A stretch of DNA of 64,000 nucleotides from Leptospira sanjuanensis (GTDB lineage: Bacteria > Spirochaetota > Leptospiria > Leptospirales > Leptospiraceae): the NCBI RefSeq assembly GCF_022267375.1, contig NZ_JAIZBH010000001.1, forward strand, positions 2,576,501-2,640,500, in the 5' to 3' direction. Within the stretch, counting starts at the first letter, position 1; every line of letters starts with the position of its first letter. Below are positions 24,760 to 37,463 of this stretch, piece after piece. The notes below the pieces were generated by a model. It was not told where the DNA came from, ran no database searches, and saw nothing but the letters and a program-made list of their open reading frames with translations. A program made the translations under genes and the position numbers.

Positions 24760-25428
24760 TCAGTTCCTTTCTCCAAAAATAGCGCTTCCGATTCGGACGA
24801 AGTCGCTTCCTTCTTCGATCGCGATCTTATAATCGCCGGACATACCCATGGAAAGTTTTCCTTCGGGCATATACTCTTTTCTGATCTCTGCGAGTTCGCG
24901 AAAGACTTGTCTTGTACGGATCGGATCTCCGTCCGAGGGCCCCATCACCATCATTCCTTCGAGTTTACAAAACGCATTGGATAAATTTTCTTTTTTCATA
25001 AGCGTTTCGATCAGTTCTTTTTTTTCGAAACCGTGTTTCGTATCTTCCTGGGTCAGGTTCGCCTGTAAAAAATAACGGATCGGTTTTTGTTCCTTATCCG
25101 CGCGCGCGAGAAGTTCCCGCACCGTCGAAATCGCCCCCACTCCGTGCGCGTACGAATAACCGGCGAATAACTTGCGTAAGGTGCCGCTCTGAACGGGGCC
25201 GATATGATGCAGAACCAAGGGGGAATTCTTTTCTTGGATCCATTCTGAAAATTTTTCGAGTCCTTCCTGGATTCGGTTTTCTCCGAAATGAAGAACACCG
25301 CCCGCGACCGCTTCTTTCACTTTGGAAAGCGGTTGGAATTTGGAAACCGCGATGAGGACGGGAGGATTTTCCGGTCTCAGATTTCGTATCTCTTCGTTGA
25401 TTTCCTGATAACGTTCTGCGATCCCCAT
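24760..25428 (-). CDS. YggS family PLP-binding homeostasis protein
   Basis: A 222-residue protein with the family features LIAVSKFQPLSKVKEA (PLP lysine in VSK), HFGENRIQEGLEK, HHIGPVQSG and a C-terminal LSMGMSGDYKIAIEEGSDFVRIGSAIFG. It binds pyridoxal phosphate in an alanine-racemase-like barrel and balances B6 vitamers; it has no known catalytic turnover. It forms an operon with proC downstream and a coiled-coil protein upstream. Confidence 0.95.
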   Translation of the reverse strand: MGIAERYQEINEEIRNLRPENPPVLIAVSKFQPLSKVKEAVAGGVLHFGENRIQEGLEKFSEWIQEKNSPLVLHHIGPVQSGTLRKLFAGYSYAHGVGAISTVRELLARADKEQKPIRYFLQANLTQEDTKHGFEKKELIETLMKKENLSNAFCKLEGMMVMGPSDGDPIRTRQVFRELAEIRKEYMPEGKLSMGMSGDYKIAIEEGSDFVRIGSAIFGERN

Positions 25429-25429
25429 G

Positions 25430-26167
25430 TCATTCTTTGGTTTTTAATTTTTCCATTTCCCGTTCCAACTTGCGAACCCGTTTTTCCAGGCTTCGTTTAC
25501 CGGACTTCCCGGTTTTGTGTTTCTTTTTGGAAGGCGAGATACCGAGTTTTTTCTCGAGTCGATCCACTCTCGTTTCCAGCGAACGAATCCGTTTTCCGGT
25601 TTTCGAAACGGAATGTTTTTTGAGTTTCGATTTCTTGGAAGAACGCTTTTTAGAATAGCGATCGGCTTTTGTTTCCCAATCGTCGCGATCGCGGGACTCA
25701 CGGACTTTTTCCTTTTTGGATTCTTCGTCCTTGTAGGTTCGGGATGTTTCGTCTTTCGGAGGGGTCCATTTGTCTTCGGGAAATTTTTCACGCTCGGCTT
25801 TTTCGGAGGAACCGGATTTTTTTTCTTCCGGCCATTCTTCCTTGAGAGAATTGTTTTTCTTTTCTGGGGAAGGCGCCGTTTCACGCTGAGCCGATTCCCG
25901 TTCCCCGGAGAATTCCCCGCTTGTAGGAGCTTTTTTTTCTTCGGTCGGGAGAGTATTTAGGTCGTTGGGAGAAATCGGAGGTTCCGAATTCATCTCGGGG
26001 CTTAAGATTACCCGATCGGTTTTGGAGTTGTTCGAGACTTCCTCGCTTTCCTTCTTTTTGAGAAAACGGGAAATATCTTCCCGAAAGAGATAGCTGTAAA
26101 CGATCAAAGATCCCAACAGCAATACTAAGATTCCGGAAAGTATGATTTTCAACTGGTCTCGTCTCAT
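25430..26167 (-). CDS. Charged coiled-coil protein with N-terminal membrane anchor
   Basis: A 245-residue protein. Residues 7-28 form a transmembrane segment (KIILSGILVLLLGSLIVYSYLF). The middle 130 residues are very rich in Lys, Glu, Ser and Asp and look disordered. The last 60 residues have two heptad-type segments (LETRVDRLEKKLG and LEKRVRKLEREMEKLK). No enzyme domain is present. Its stop lies 1 bp from the ATG of the YggS gene. The opposite strand of this region also gives long open frames, an effect of the repetitive codons. Confidence 0.65.
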   Translation of the reverse strand: MRRDQLKIILSGILVLLLGSLIVYSYLFREDISRFLKKKESEEVSNNSKTDRVILSPEMNSEPPISPNDLNTLPTEEKKAPTSGEFSGERESAQRETAPSPEKKNNSLKEEWPEEKKSGSSEKAEREKFPEDKWTPPKDETSRTYKDEESKKEKVRESRDRDDWETKADRYSKKRSSKKSKLKKHSVSKTGKRIRSLETRVDRLEKKLGISPSKKKHKTGKSGKRSLEKRVRKLEREMEKLKTKE

Positions 26168-26236
26168 GATTGTACCTGATTCAAATATCGGTTTTTTCTC
26201 TCTGTTTTTAGTCTCATTTTCTCCGAATAGAATCCT

Positions 26237-26975
<739 letters not shown>

Positions 26976-27004
<29 letters not shown>

Positions 27005-27593
27005 AGAATTCCGTGAGTTCGGTCGGCGTCTTCGGATTAAACTGAAACGTATCCCATCCCATATATCCGGCCGCTTCCACGTTAGTCGCATTGTCGTCGA
27101 TCAACACGTAGCGCATATCCGGAAAATCCGTTTGAATCCACTGAAAGTATTCTTCCGCAGGTTTGCGGGTTCCGAGTTCGCAGGAAAAGTAGAGCTGATC
27201 GAAGTGGGAAAAGAGTTCCTGCATTTCGGGGAACTTATGAAATTCCTTATACCATACCGAGTAATTGCTCGCGAGTACGAGTTTGTTTCCGTTCGCCTTG
27301 AGAAGTTTGACGATCTTAACGGTTTCTCCGATCAAACGGACCTTGTTGAACATAAGCGCCTTGATTTCTTTCGGATCGGGCAAATCCCCGTTTCTATATT
27401 CGGGCAGATAGAATCGTTCGAAAAATTCTTCCTCTTCGATCCGTCCCTTTTCGAATTCCACGAAAGCTTCTCTTTCCCTTCCCTGAATGAATTTTTCTCT
27501 CGATTCGCTAGGAAGTATTTTATAAAGTGCAGAATGAAAGGGATCCTTGATTAGGGTGTCCATCAGATCAAAAGCAAATAAAACTCCGCTCAT
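26976..27593 (-). CDS. HAD superfamily hydrolase
   Basis: A 205-residue protein with HAD motif I FDLMDTL near residue 8 (nucleophile Asp plus D+2 Asp), motif II LVLASNYS, a Lys in GTRKPAEEYF (motif III), and motif IV YVLIDDNATNVEAA. A small helical cap lies between motifs I and II. It should be a phosphatase for a small phosphorylated metabolite; the substrate is unknown. The start at 27593 is forced by motif I, which leaves only 6 bp to the divergent waaA start codon. Confidence 0.9.
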
Positions 27594-27599
27594 AAACCT

Positions 27600-28859
27600 A
27601 TGATTTTTCTTTATCAAATCCTGACGATCTTTCTTCTCGTCTTTCTCGTTCCGTTCCTTCTCTTATTTCCGTCGGCCAGGCTTTTTTTGGGCAAACGTTC
27701 GGCGGATAAGAAACGAATTCTTTCCAAAAATTTGGATCTTTCGGGAAAACATACGATCTGGCTGCACGCCGCTTCGGTGGGAGAATTGGATCAGTGCCGC
27801 GCTCTTGCTTTGGAATTTCGAAAGAAAGATCCTTCTTCGTTTTTGATCCAATCCGTTTTTTCGGAAAGTGTGCGCGATTCTCAATTGGAAGCGTTTCCCG
27901 CGGACGAAACCTTCCGTCTTCCGATCGACACTCCGTTCGGATACGATTGGATTTTTTCCCGTTTTCAACCGAAGGTTCTCGTGCTGATGGCCTGGGACAC
28001 TTGGCCGAATCTGATCTTGTCCGCAAAACGTTTCGGCGCCAAAGTCGTGTTAGGTTCCGCGGTGATAGGCGCGCGCAAACAAGGTTTGATGGGAAGATTG
28101 ACCGAGGCTGTCTTTCGTCATCTCGACGGAATCTATCCTTCGCACGAATCGTTTTACGAAGCGTTTCGCGCGCTGGTTCCGGAATACGTTCCGGTCAAGG
28201 TTTTGGGCGACACAAGATTCGACACGGTATTGAAAAAGATCGAGGACAATAAAAAGGAATTCAAAAGACCGAAGAATTATCCGTATTCGAAAATCATACT
28301 ATTCGCATCCACCTACGAGCCCTGCGAAGAATTGATCGCCTCTTTATACGGACTTCTGCGGGAAAAAAATCCCGGATTGTTAAACGAATTCGCATTTTGG
28401 ATTTTTCCCCACAAAACGTCTCCCGATCGGATCGTTTCGATCGAACATCGTCTGCAGGACGCAAAGATGGAATATCGAACCTGGACTTCCACTCCGTATG
28501 AGACGATGACCGCGCAGACGATCGTATTCGACGTGTTAGGCGTTCTGGCTTTCGCGTATCAAGCGGCGGACTTCGCGTATGTCGGGGGCGCGCTTCACAA
28601 TCGTGTGCATAACGTTTTGGAACCGGCCACGTTCGGTTTACCCTTGATGACCGGTCCGAAAATCTCCAATTCTCCCGAGGCGATGATTTTGCAAAAAACG
28701 GGAGGCCTGTTTATCGTATCGAGTCCGGAAGACGTATTCCAAGTTCTGAATCTTGCGGAATCGGATTTAGAAACGATTCGAAAACAAAACCGAGAATTCG
28801 TTCAGTGCGGACGCGGTGCGGCAAAGAGGTTGTATGAGGAAATCCAGGGATTGTTGTAG
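27600..28859 (+). CDS. waaA: 3-deoxy-D-manno-octulosonic acid transferase
   Basis: A 419-residue protein of usual WaaA (KdtA) length. A membrane-anchor segment at residues 2-24 precedes the GT-B fold, with IWLHAASVGE (the conserved ASVGE motif with the catalytic Glu), LMAWDTWPNLI (usually ETELWPN), and GGALHNRVHNVLEPATFGLPLMTGP for CMP-Kdo binding. It transfers Kdo to lipid A at the inner membrane. The WDTWPN variant differs from the commoner E-x-E-x-WPN. The start is ATG at 27600 with no clear ribosome binding site. Confidence 0.92.
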   Translation: MIFLYQILTIFLLVFLVPFLLLFPSARLFLGKRSADKKRILSKNLDLSGKHTIWLHAASVGELDQCRALALEFRKKDPSSFLIQSVFSESVRDSQLEAFPADETFRLPIDTPFGYDWIFSRFQPKVLVLMAWDTWPNLILSAKRFGAKVVLGSAVIGARKQGLMGRLTEAVFRHLDGIYPSHESFYEAFRALVPEYVPVKVLGDTRFDTVLKKIEDNKKEFKRPKNYPYSKIILFASTYEPCEELIASLYGLLREKNPGLLNEFAFWIFPHKTSPDRIVSIEHRLQDAKMEYRTWTSTPYETMTAQTIVFDVLGVLAFAYQAADFAYVGGALHNRVHNVLEPATFGLPLMTGPKISNSPEAMILQKTGGLFIVSSPEDVFQVLNLAESDLETIRKQNREFVQCGRGAAKRLYEEIQGLL

Positions 28860-29275
28860 TAGATTTTGACAACGTTGGGGAGATTTGTCGAAGTTCCGAC
28901 GATCCTTTGTAAATCGTGCGAGCTCGAGCTATGGCGCGCCCTTAAGAAAGCTTTCCATTAAGTTTGTACGGAGGCGGGAAGATTTCCGGATTTTCCCCCT
29001 ATCAGAAAATCCTACGTTCTACAAGTATAAATCCATCCCCGAAAATGTTGGAACTCCAGCGTTCTAAACAAAACAACTGCTTTACCGAATTCGAAGCGGC
29101 TTCTACGAAACCCCCTTTATATCGAGAAAAATATCCGTTCTACTGACGAACTCCCGTTCATCCCAGAAATTAAAATTCGAATTTTTTCTAAGATGTCGGA
29201 TCGATTCGGAAATCTAAAATTTATTTCCTAAATTCAGTTTTACAGTCTAAGAAAAGAAATTCGGGAAAACAAAAA
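28860..29275. other. Intergenic region with possible degenerate repeat
   Basis: This 416-bp gap follows waaA and precedes an exported protein. Two 60-codon frames are open in different registers, but neither looks like a protein. The stretch 29040-29150 contains GTTGGAACTCC and short phrases that look like the dispersed intergenic sequences common in leptospires. The final 60 bp are AT-rich and probably hold the promoter of the next gene. Confidence 0.4.
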
Positions 29276-29986
29276 ATGAGGAAACTAATCCCATTCTTAA
29301 TTTTAATTCAATCATTTTCAATATACGGGGAAACTAAAAAGTTGCGGTTTTTCGGAACGGCAACAGATCTAAATTCGGGAAAAATTCTCTATTACGATCA
29401 TCACGAAGAAGTTTGGGAGAATGGAGACCATTCCTATTCGATAATCCGATATAAGGACACGAATGGGAAAGTCTTTGCAAAAAAGAAAATCGAATTTTCC
29501 AAAAATAATATGATTCCGGATTTTCAATTGGACGATCTGCGTGACGGTTATCTGGAGGGAGGTTCTTTTTTAAAAACGGGAACCGTACGACTATTTGCTC
29601 GAAGGGCCTTCGAAAAACCTTTGGAAGAAAAGTTAGTATCGTTTTCGGAGCCGGCATCGATGGACGGAGGTTTCGATTATTTTATTAAAGCCAATTGGGA
29701 TTCGCTTTTAGAAGGTAAAACCATTCGTTTTCGCTTTTTAGTCCCCGTCGAGAAGGACTCTTTTGCGTTTTCCGTTTCCAAGACCAAAATCGGAGATTAC
29801 AAAGGCAAACCCGCCCTTTTTTTGAGGATGAAAATCGACAACGCGCTCTTTTCCGTTTTCGTGAAACCGATCGACATGGTCTACGATACGAATTCGAAAA
29901 GGATTATGGAATACAGAGGAACCTCGAACATAAACAACGAACAAGGAAAAAGTCTCAACGTGAAGATTGTCTACGATTTTCGATAA
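29276..29986 (+). CDS. Hypothetical exported protein
   Basis: A 236-residue protein with a short signal peptide (MRKLIPFLILIQSFSIYGE). The mature part is beta-rich with charged turns and resembles no family I can name; KIGDYKGKPALFLRMKIDN and KRIMEYRGTSNI are its most distinctive parts. It has no Cys. It stands alone, preceded by an AT-rich stretch and followed by a 145-bp gap to a convergent gene. Confidence 0.65.
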   Translation: MRKLIPFLILIQSFSIYGETKKLRFFGTATDLNSGKILYYDHHEEVWENGDHSYSIIRYKDTNGKVFAKKKIEFSKNNMIPDFQLDDLRDGYLEGGSFLKTGTVRLFARRAFEKPLEEKLVSFSEPASMDGGFDYFIKANWDSLLEGKTIRFRFLVPVEKDSFAFSVSKTKIGDYKGKPALFLRMKIDNALFSVFVKPIDMVYDTNSKRIMEYRGTSNINNEQGKSLNVKIVYDFR

Positions 29987-30131
29987 CGTCCGGTTTCTAT
30001 AATGATTTTCTTCGGCATCATCTCAAATGAATCATTTCAGGACGGATTCCTTTTTTTAGAATTCTTCCACAATCGTATCAGAAAGGATACAAAGACAAAA
30101 TCTACGATCGTTGAAAACATCGCAATTCAAT

Positions 30132-31106
30132 TCATTTCCCTTCCATTCTCCGTTTCAAAATTCTTAATATAGAATTCTGAATGTCCCTCATCAAAAAATC
30201 GCCCCAGAGAGAAGCATAAAAATTAAAGTGAGTCGATAGACGGTATTTGCTTCTCAAATGAAGAACGACGGTTTTCTTTCCAGGATACTTTAAGTTTTCA
30301 TTATATTCCAATTCGTATTCCCCTTGCAACGCGTCGAAATAAATTCCGCCGGGAACGACGTGAGGATCCAAGGTTGTCAGAGGAGTCAGATTCGGATCCG
30401 CTTGGATTTCGAACTTCAACCTACGCTCCGGTTTCCATTCGGTGATCGTTTCGTAAAAGACCAATCCCTTCTCAAACCTCGCTTCTCGAATTCCTCCGAT
30501 TCCTTCGTGAGAAAGAGTAGCTTCCACCGGTCTTGGAAATCCCATTGAATAAAAAAATCCTTCCTCGGTTTTTTCTAGTTCCGGAATGCGAACGATGTTC
30601 TTCCAAATTTTTTCCGGTGTCGATTCGATCGTAATCTTCGTTTCCACAATACGAATTTCATTCGGCAAATCCCAAAAGGTTTCGAAATATCCGGTAACAA
30701 GCGGAAGCGAAAGAAGTGAGAACACGGCTAGTAGATTCGTTCGATTCTCGGGAAAAATATAAAACCAAATCGCGACCGCTATTCCGCCTAAACTCGATAA
30801 GACGAGATAAATCGGAAGACCCATGGTGAGACAAATCATTCCTTCGATATTCACCAAAAGCGCGAAAAGCATGGAAACGATCGTCGGCAACCAAGGAAAG
30901 AATATATGAAAAAGCACGGTTCGGGACTTCGATTTTTCGGCGCTGTAGCACGAAATCAATCCGATCAAAAAGGGAAGAATAAAAATTCCTCCGTAAGTCA
31001 TTCCGAGCCCGAGGTCCTTTAGGGATTCGATTCGAAAACAATACTGCACCGCGATCGCATACAAAACGGAAATTACAACAGGAATCAAAAAAGAACGTAG
31101 ATTCAT
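30132..31106 (-). CDS. Membrane protein with C-terminal SRPBCC (START-like) domain
   Basis: A 324-residue protein. The first 160 residues hold about five hydrophobic segments. From about residue 170 a soluble domain follows the SRPBCC pattern: VETKITIESTPEKIWKNIVRIPEL, then strand pairs with WKPERRLKFEIQADP, and a final long helix (LWGDFLMRDIQNSILRILKRRM). Such domains bind hydrophobic ligands. A membrane-embedded half fused to one is less common. Start taken at MNLRSFLIP; the longer frame starts at a TTG. The ligand is unknown. Confidence 0.75.
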   Translation of the reverse strand: MNLRSFLIPVVISVLYAIAVQYCFRIESLKDLGLGMTYGGIFILPFLIGLISCYSAEKSKSRTVLFHIFFPWLPTIVSMLFALLVNIEGMICLTMGLPIYLVLSSLGGIAVAIWFYIFPENRTNLLAVFSLLSLPLVTGYFETFWDLPNEIRIVETKITIESTPEKIWKNIVRIPELEKTEEGFFYSMGFPRPVEATLSHEGIGGIREARFEKGLVFYETITEWKPERRLKFEIQADPNLTPLTTLDPHVVPGGIYFDALQGEYELEYNENLKYPGKKTVVLHLRSKYRLSTHFNFYASLWGDFLMRDIQNSILRILKRRMEGK

Positions 31107-31230
31107 AACGTTGAAGGAGATCGTTCTTTCGTAGAATTGGCAAGAAAAAAGCGAAGAGAATTCTGTCAAAAAAAGCGGCTTTGCGCTTTTAAATCCAAAA
31201 AATTTCCGCAGAGGCGCCCGAAAATAAAAA

Positions 31231-31260
31231 AGGTTCTTCTCGCGCGAGCGAAAAGAACCT
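31231..31260 (-). terminator. Rho-independent terminator of hppA
   Basis: An 8-bp perfect stem (AGGTTCTT at 31231-31238 with AAGAACCT at 31253-31260). On the minus strand it is followed by TTTTTATTTT, read from 31230 down to 31221. It lies 40 bp after the hppA stop. Confidence 0.7.
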
Positions 31261-31299
31261 CCTTGTTTTCTATTTCAAGAAATCCTAATTTAGAAATTC

Positions 31300-33441
<2,142 letters not shown>

Positions 33442-33442
33442 C

Positions 33443-34648
<1,206 letters not shown>

Positions 34649-34786
34649 ATTCGAAATCTCGATTGTCAGACTATTGTCAGCGTTCCATCCTTCACAAAGA
34701 TTCGAATGGATATTTTTTCCCAAAAAAGGGAATTTACTGTCATAGAATCAAGGTCTTTCGGGATATAATTTCGCGGAGGATTCAAG

Positions 34787-35332
34787 ATGGCTCGATTCCA
34801 ACTATTTTCAGGTCCGAGGATTCCGATTCGAGTCCCGATCCTTTTTCTTCTATTGTTCGTTTTCCAATGCACCGGAGTCAACATACTCAATTCCCCGGTG
34901 GGATCGGAAGAGATGAACACCAATCCCACCCCGGCGTACGGAAGACCTTCCCTCGAACTTTGGTACAAGGGAGGATTGATCTTTCACAACGAATCCATTC
35001 CTCACACGATCAACGGAAACGCTCGAAACCTGGAACGCGGAGAATCCTGTTCTAGATCGGCGCTCGCTCTTTTCGCCTGGGGCGATTCCTCCATTCGAAA
35101 CGCATCCCGCAAAGCGAATATTCAAAAAATTGCACATATCGAATACGAACACACGGCAATTTTAGGAATCGTCTATCATAGCTTTTGCACGATCGTAACG
35201 GGAGAATCCGCGGCGGTTCCGGCGCTGAAGGTTAAGGAAGAAGCGAAAGAAAAACGAATCAAACAAAAAACTCCGACCGTCACCGAAATCAAACCCGAAG
35301 GAGACAAATCGGACGAGGAGGAAGACAAATGA
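34787..35332 (+). CDS. TRL-like family lipoprotein 1
   Basis: A 181-residue lipoprotein with a signal ending LFVFQC (Cys28). The TRL-like domain shows GESCSRSALALFAWGDSSIRNASRKANIQKIAHIEYE and ends with LGIVYHSFCTIVTGE. The last 45 residues are a charged Lys/Glu tail not present in its neighbours. It is the first gene of a seven-gene operon; GCGGAGGAT before the ATG is a strong ribosome binding site. TRL-like proteins have no known biochemical role. Two Cys in the domain flank the core and might form a disulfide. Confidence 0.8.
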   Translation: MARFQLFSGPRIPIRVPILFLLLFVFQCTGVNILNSPVGSEEMNTNPTPAYGRPSLELWYKGGLIFHNESIPHTINGNARNLERGESCSRSALALFAWGDSSIRNASRKANIQKIAHIEYEHTAILGIVYHSFCTIVTGESAAVPALKVKEEAKEKRIKQKTPTVTEIKPEGDKSDEEEDK

Positions 35333-35655
35333 CAACGATCGTAAGAGTCCTTTTTTGTCTTTTCCTTTCCACCGTTTTCGTTCAATGCGCTTCCGGACCC
35401 GTGGGCGGGTTGTTATTCACGCACAACTTATATCCGGGAGAAATCAATCCGACGAACGAAGTGCGACAAGACGCTACCGCGGAAGGATGCATTCATAACA
35501 TTCTCGGCGTGCTCAGCTTCGGGGACGCCGGTGCGGGCTCCGTTGCCAAAAAGAACGGAATACGGAGAATCGCGATCGTCGATTACAGCGTTCTTCACAT
35601 TCTCGCGTTCGTTTATAGAAACCACTGCGTGATCGTAACGGGAGAAAAAGAATGA
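35329..35655 (+). CDS. TRL-like family lipoprotein 2
   Basis: A 108-residue lipoprotein (lipobox VFVQC, Cys20), the cleanest TRL-like member here. After ASGPVGGLLFTHNLYPGE it has EGCIHNILGVLSFGDAGAGSVAKKNGIRRIAIVDYS and the closing YRNHCVIVTGE. The ATG overlaps the stop of TRL 1 (ATGA). The domain shares the Cys-x-n-GDA-x-n-DY-x-n-C-x-I-V-T-G pattern with gene 1, so the two are paralogues. Confidence 0.85.
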   Translation: MTTIVRVLFCLFLSTVFVQCASGPVGGLLFTHNLYPGEINPTNEVRQDATAEGCIHNILGVLSFGDAGAGSVAKKNGIRRIAIVDYSVLHILAFVYRNHCVIVTGEKE

Positions 35656-36014
35656 AACGGATTTTGAATATTCAAAAAATAGCGATTCTTTTCTGTCTCG
35701 CTTTCGCCTTCTCTTTCGCGGGATGTATTTCCACTTCGGAACCGGCCGCCGTTTTTTCCTATAATACGCAGCACCTTCTTTCCAAAACGAACGGAAACAT
35801 GATTTCCTCCGCCAGAATTTTGAAAAAGGGAGAAAGTTGCGCCTATGCGATTTCCCTTTTTTATTACAGCACATCGTATCGGGGACCGAAAAACAGCGTC
35901 GCCGACATAGCGAAGGAATTCAACATCGAGAAAATCGCAGTCGTCGACTATTCTTCCTTCAGTTTTTTGGGCCCGATCTTTTACAAAAACTGCGTCGTAG
36001 TCTGGGGTGAATGA
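35652..36014 (+). CDS. TRL-like family lipoprotein 3
   Basis: A 120-residue lipoprotein (AFSFAGC, Cys25) with GESCAYAISLFYYS, then ADIAKEFNIEKIAVVDYS and a closing YKNCVVVWGE. The GDA segment of the other copies is replaced by TSYRGPKNS, so it is diverged. It overlaps TRL 2 by 4 bp. The next gene starts 60 bp downstream, the only sizeable gap in the operon. Confidence 0.78.
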   Translation: MKRILNIQKIAILFCLAFAFSFAGCISTSEPAAVFSYNTQHLLSKTNGNMISSARILKKGESCAYAISLFYYSTSYRGPKNSVADIAKEFNIEKIAVVDYSSFSFLGPIFYKNCVVVWGE

Positions 36015-36074
36015 ACTTTAAAAAACACTTTACGCCGCAAGTCGACCGCGGATAACATCGACGCGGATTCTTTT

Positions 36075-36413
36075 ATGAAACGCGTCCTTGTGGTCTTCCT
36101 CTCGATCGGGTTGTTATACGCTGCGTTAGGCTGCTCTTCCGAATATGTGGTGATACAACCCTCTTTGAACGGAGAGGAAAAACCCATCGGGAGGGTGCAG
36201 GGAACCGCCTGCGGTTTTTTGGGGTTTATCGTTCCCTGGTACACGTTCTTTCCGATGACCCAAAACTCGAAACTCAATCGAGCTTATTTCGAAGCGGTCA
36301 AACAATCTCCGGGCGCCAAAGGTCTGAAGAACATCCAAATCGAAGAATACTGGTTTTGGGCGGTGGCGGGAATGGTCCAGTGTATGACGATTTCGGGAGA
36401 GGCGGTCCGATGA
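36075..36413 (+). CDS. TRL-related lipoprotein 4
   Basis: A 112-residue lipoprotein (YAALGC, Cys20). The layout matches the TRL-like genes upstream: GTACGFLGFIVPW after the linker, a helix, IQIEEYWFW and a closing VQCMTISGE. The relation is seen mostly in position of the two Cys and the final strand. The helix region (LNRAYFEAVKQSPGAKGLKN) is more like small DUF-type lipoproteins. It overlaps the following gene by 4 bp. Confidence 0.72.
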   Translation: MKRVLVVFLSIGLLYAALGCSSEYVVIQPSLNGEEKPIGRVQGTACGFLGFIVPWYTFFPMTQNSKLNRAYFEAVKQSPGAKGLKNIQIEEYWFWAVAGMVQCMTISGEAVR

Positions 36414-36772
36414 AGCTGCGCCCCGTCTTCCTGTGTTTCACATCGGCTTTCCTCTGCTTGTTCCTTTTTGTTTCTTGTTTTGCGCAGCCGCTTCTGATTC
36501 CGGAAAATAAAATCGTTAAACCGACATCGGAAAAAAGCGTCACCTATCCCGTATATGCGAAAGAATGCGGATTCGTTCTCTTGTTGGTCATTCCCATCGG
36601 GATCAACGATCGTTTTGTACGAGCCTACGCAAAACTCTCCGCACAAGCAAAGGACGGTTTTCTTTCCGAGATCACTTTGCAGGAATCCTGGTTTTACGGA
36701 CTGCTCGGAACTGGATATTGTACGACGATGACGGGCATGGTCACGAAAGAGGTCGCCGATGAAAAACAATAA
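36410..36772 (+). CDS. TRL-related lipoprotein 5
   Basis: A 120-residue lipoprotein (FLFVSC, Cys23). It is most like gene 4: ECGFVLLLVIPIGINDRFVRAYAKLSAQAKDGFLSEITLQESWFYG and a closing YCTTMTGM. It overlaps the stop of gene 4 by 4 bp and its own 3' end overlaps the next gene by 14 bp. Same fold as the rest is likely but not certain. Confidence 0.72.
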   Translation: MKLRPVFLCFTSAFLCLFLFVSCFAQPLLIPENKIVKPTSEKSVTYPVYAKECGFVLLLVIPIGINDRFVRAYAKLSAQAKDGFLSEITLQESWFYGLLGTGYCTTMTGMVTKEVADEKQ

Positions 36773-37463
36773 TTCTTTCGTTTTGCGGATTCTCGCTTTC
36801 GCGTTGTTGCTTTTACTTTCCGGTTGCATCGCGATCCGAGTTTATATTCCGAAACAAGGGACGGATGCGTTCGACATAGGAAATTTGGATACAATTCCTC
36901 ACTTGGCGATTCCGCATCCCAATCCCCAGTTTGAAATCGGCGAAGCACCGCATCTCGGCAATGCAACCTTTGCGCGTCGCGTATCTTCCCTTTTCTTTTT
37001 AGCTCCCGATAAGCTGGAAAACGAATACGGTTCCATCGGAGTGCTTCTCCGCCGCGAACTGGATCGAAACCGCAACGATTACAAAACGAACGGCAAATAC
37101 AAAATCTTCGTCAAAGACTTCGAACTTAAAACCGACGATCATTGTTTTTCGGGAAGCGTGACCGGGGTCAAACTTGCCATCGAGGTGACCGATCTTTCCA
37201 AAAATACGAGCGTCTTGGATTTTCAATATGCCGATTCCATAGAATCGAACGTGACCGATTGTCATTCTACTTTGGCGACGGCCACCATCGTCGGCTGGCT
37301 GATCTACATGCCTTATTTGGGATTTCGAGGAAACAGAGAAGATCAACTCAACCAACTCGGAAGAACCGCTTTATTAGAATTTTCTGAAAAACTAAAATTC
37401 TCACTGCGGAAAAAAACGGAACCCGCGACTTCCGAAACTAAAAAAGAGATTCCGACACGATGA
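36759..37463 (+). CDS. Hypothetical lipoprotein in TRL operon
   Basis: A 234-residue lipoprotein (LLLSGC, Cys23). No family recognised. The mature part has a FARRVSSLFFLAPDKL segment, GVLLRRELDRN, KYKIFVKDFELKTDDHCFSGSVTGVKLAIEVTD, and a hydrophobic ATATIVGWLIYMPYLGF stretch. This resembles small outer-membrane-associated lipoproteins that assemble in complexes, but the likeness is loose. The C-terminal tail is Lys/Glu/Thr-rich. It overlaps both neighbours. Confidence 0.7.
   Translation: MKNNNSFVLRILAFALLLLLSGCIAIRVYIPKQGTDAFDIGNLDTIPHLAIPHPNPQFEIGEAPHLGNATFARRVSSLFFLAPDKLENEYGSIGVLLRRELDRNRNDYKTNGKYKIFVKDFELKTDDHCFSGSVTGVKLAIEVTDLSKNTSVLDFQYADSIESNVTDCHSTLATATIVGWLIYMPYLGFRGNREDQLNQLGRTALLEFSEKLKFSLRKKTEPATSETKKEIPTR

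Noticed and set aside
25437..25960. Long open frames opposite and within the coiled-coil gene
   Set aside because: They arise from the Lys/Glu codon repetition of the real gene; the translations are Phe/Arg-rich and have no plausible fold.
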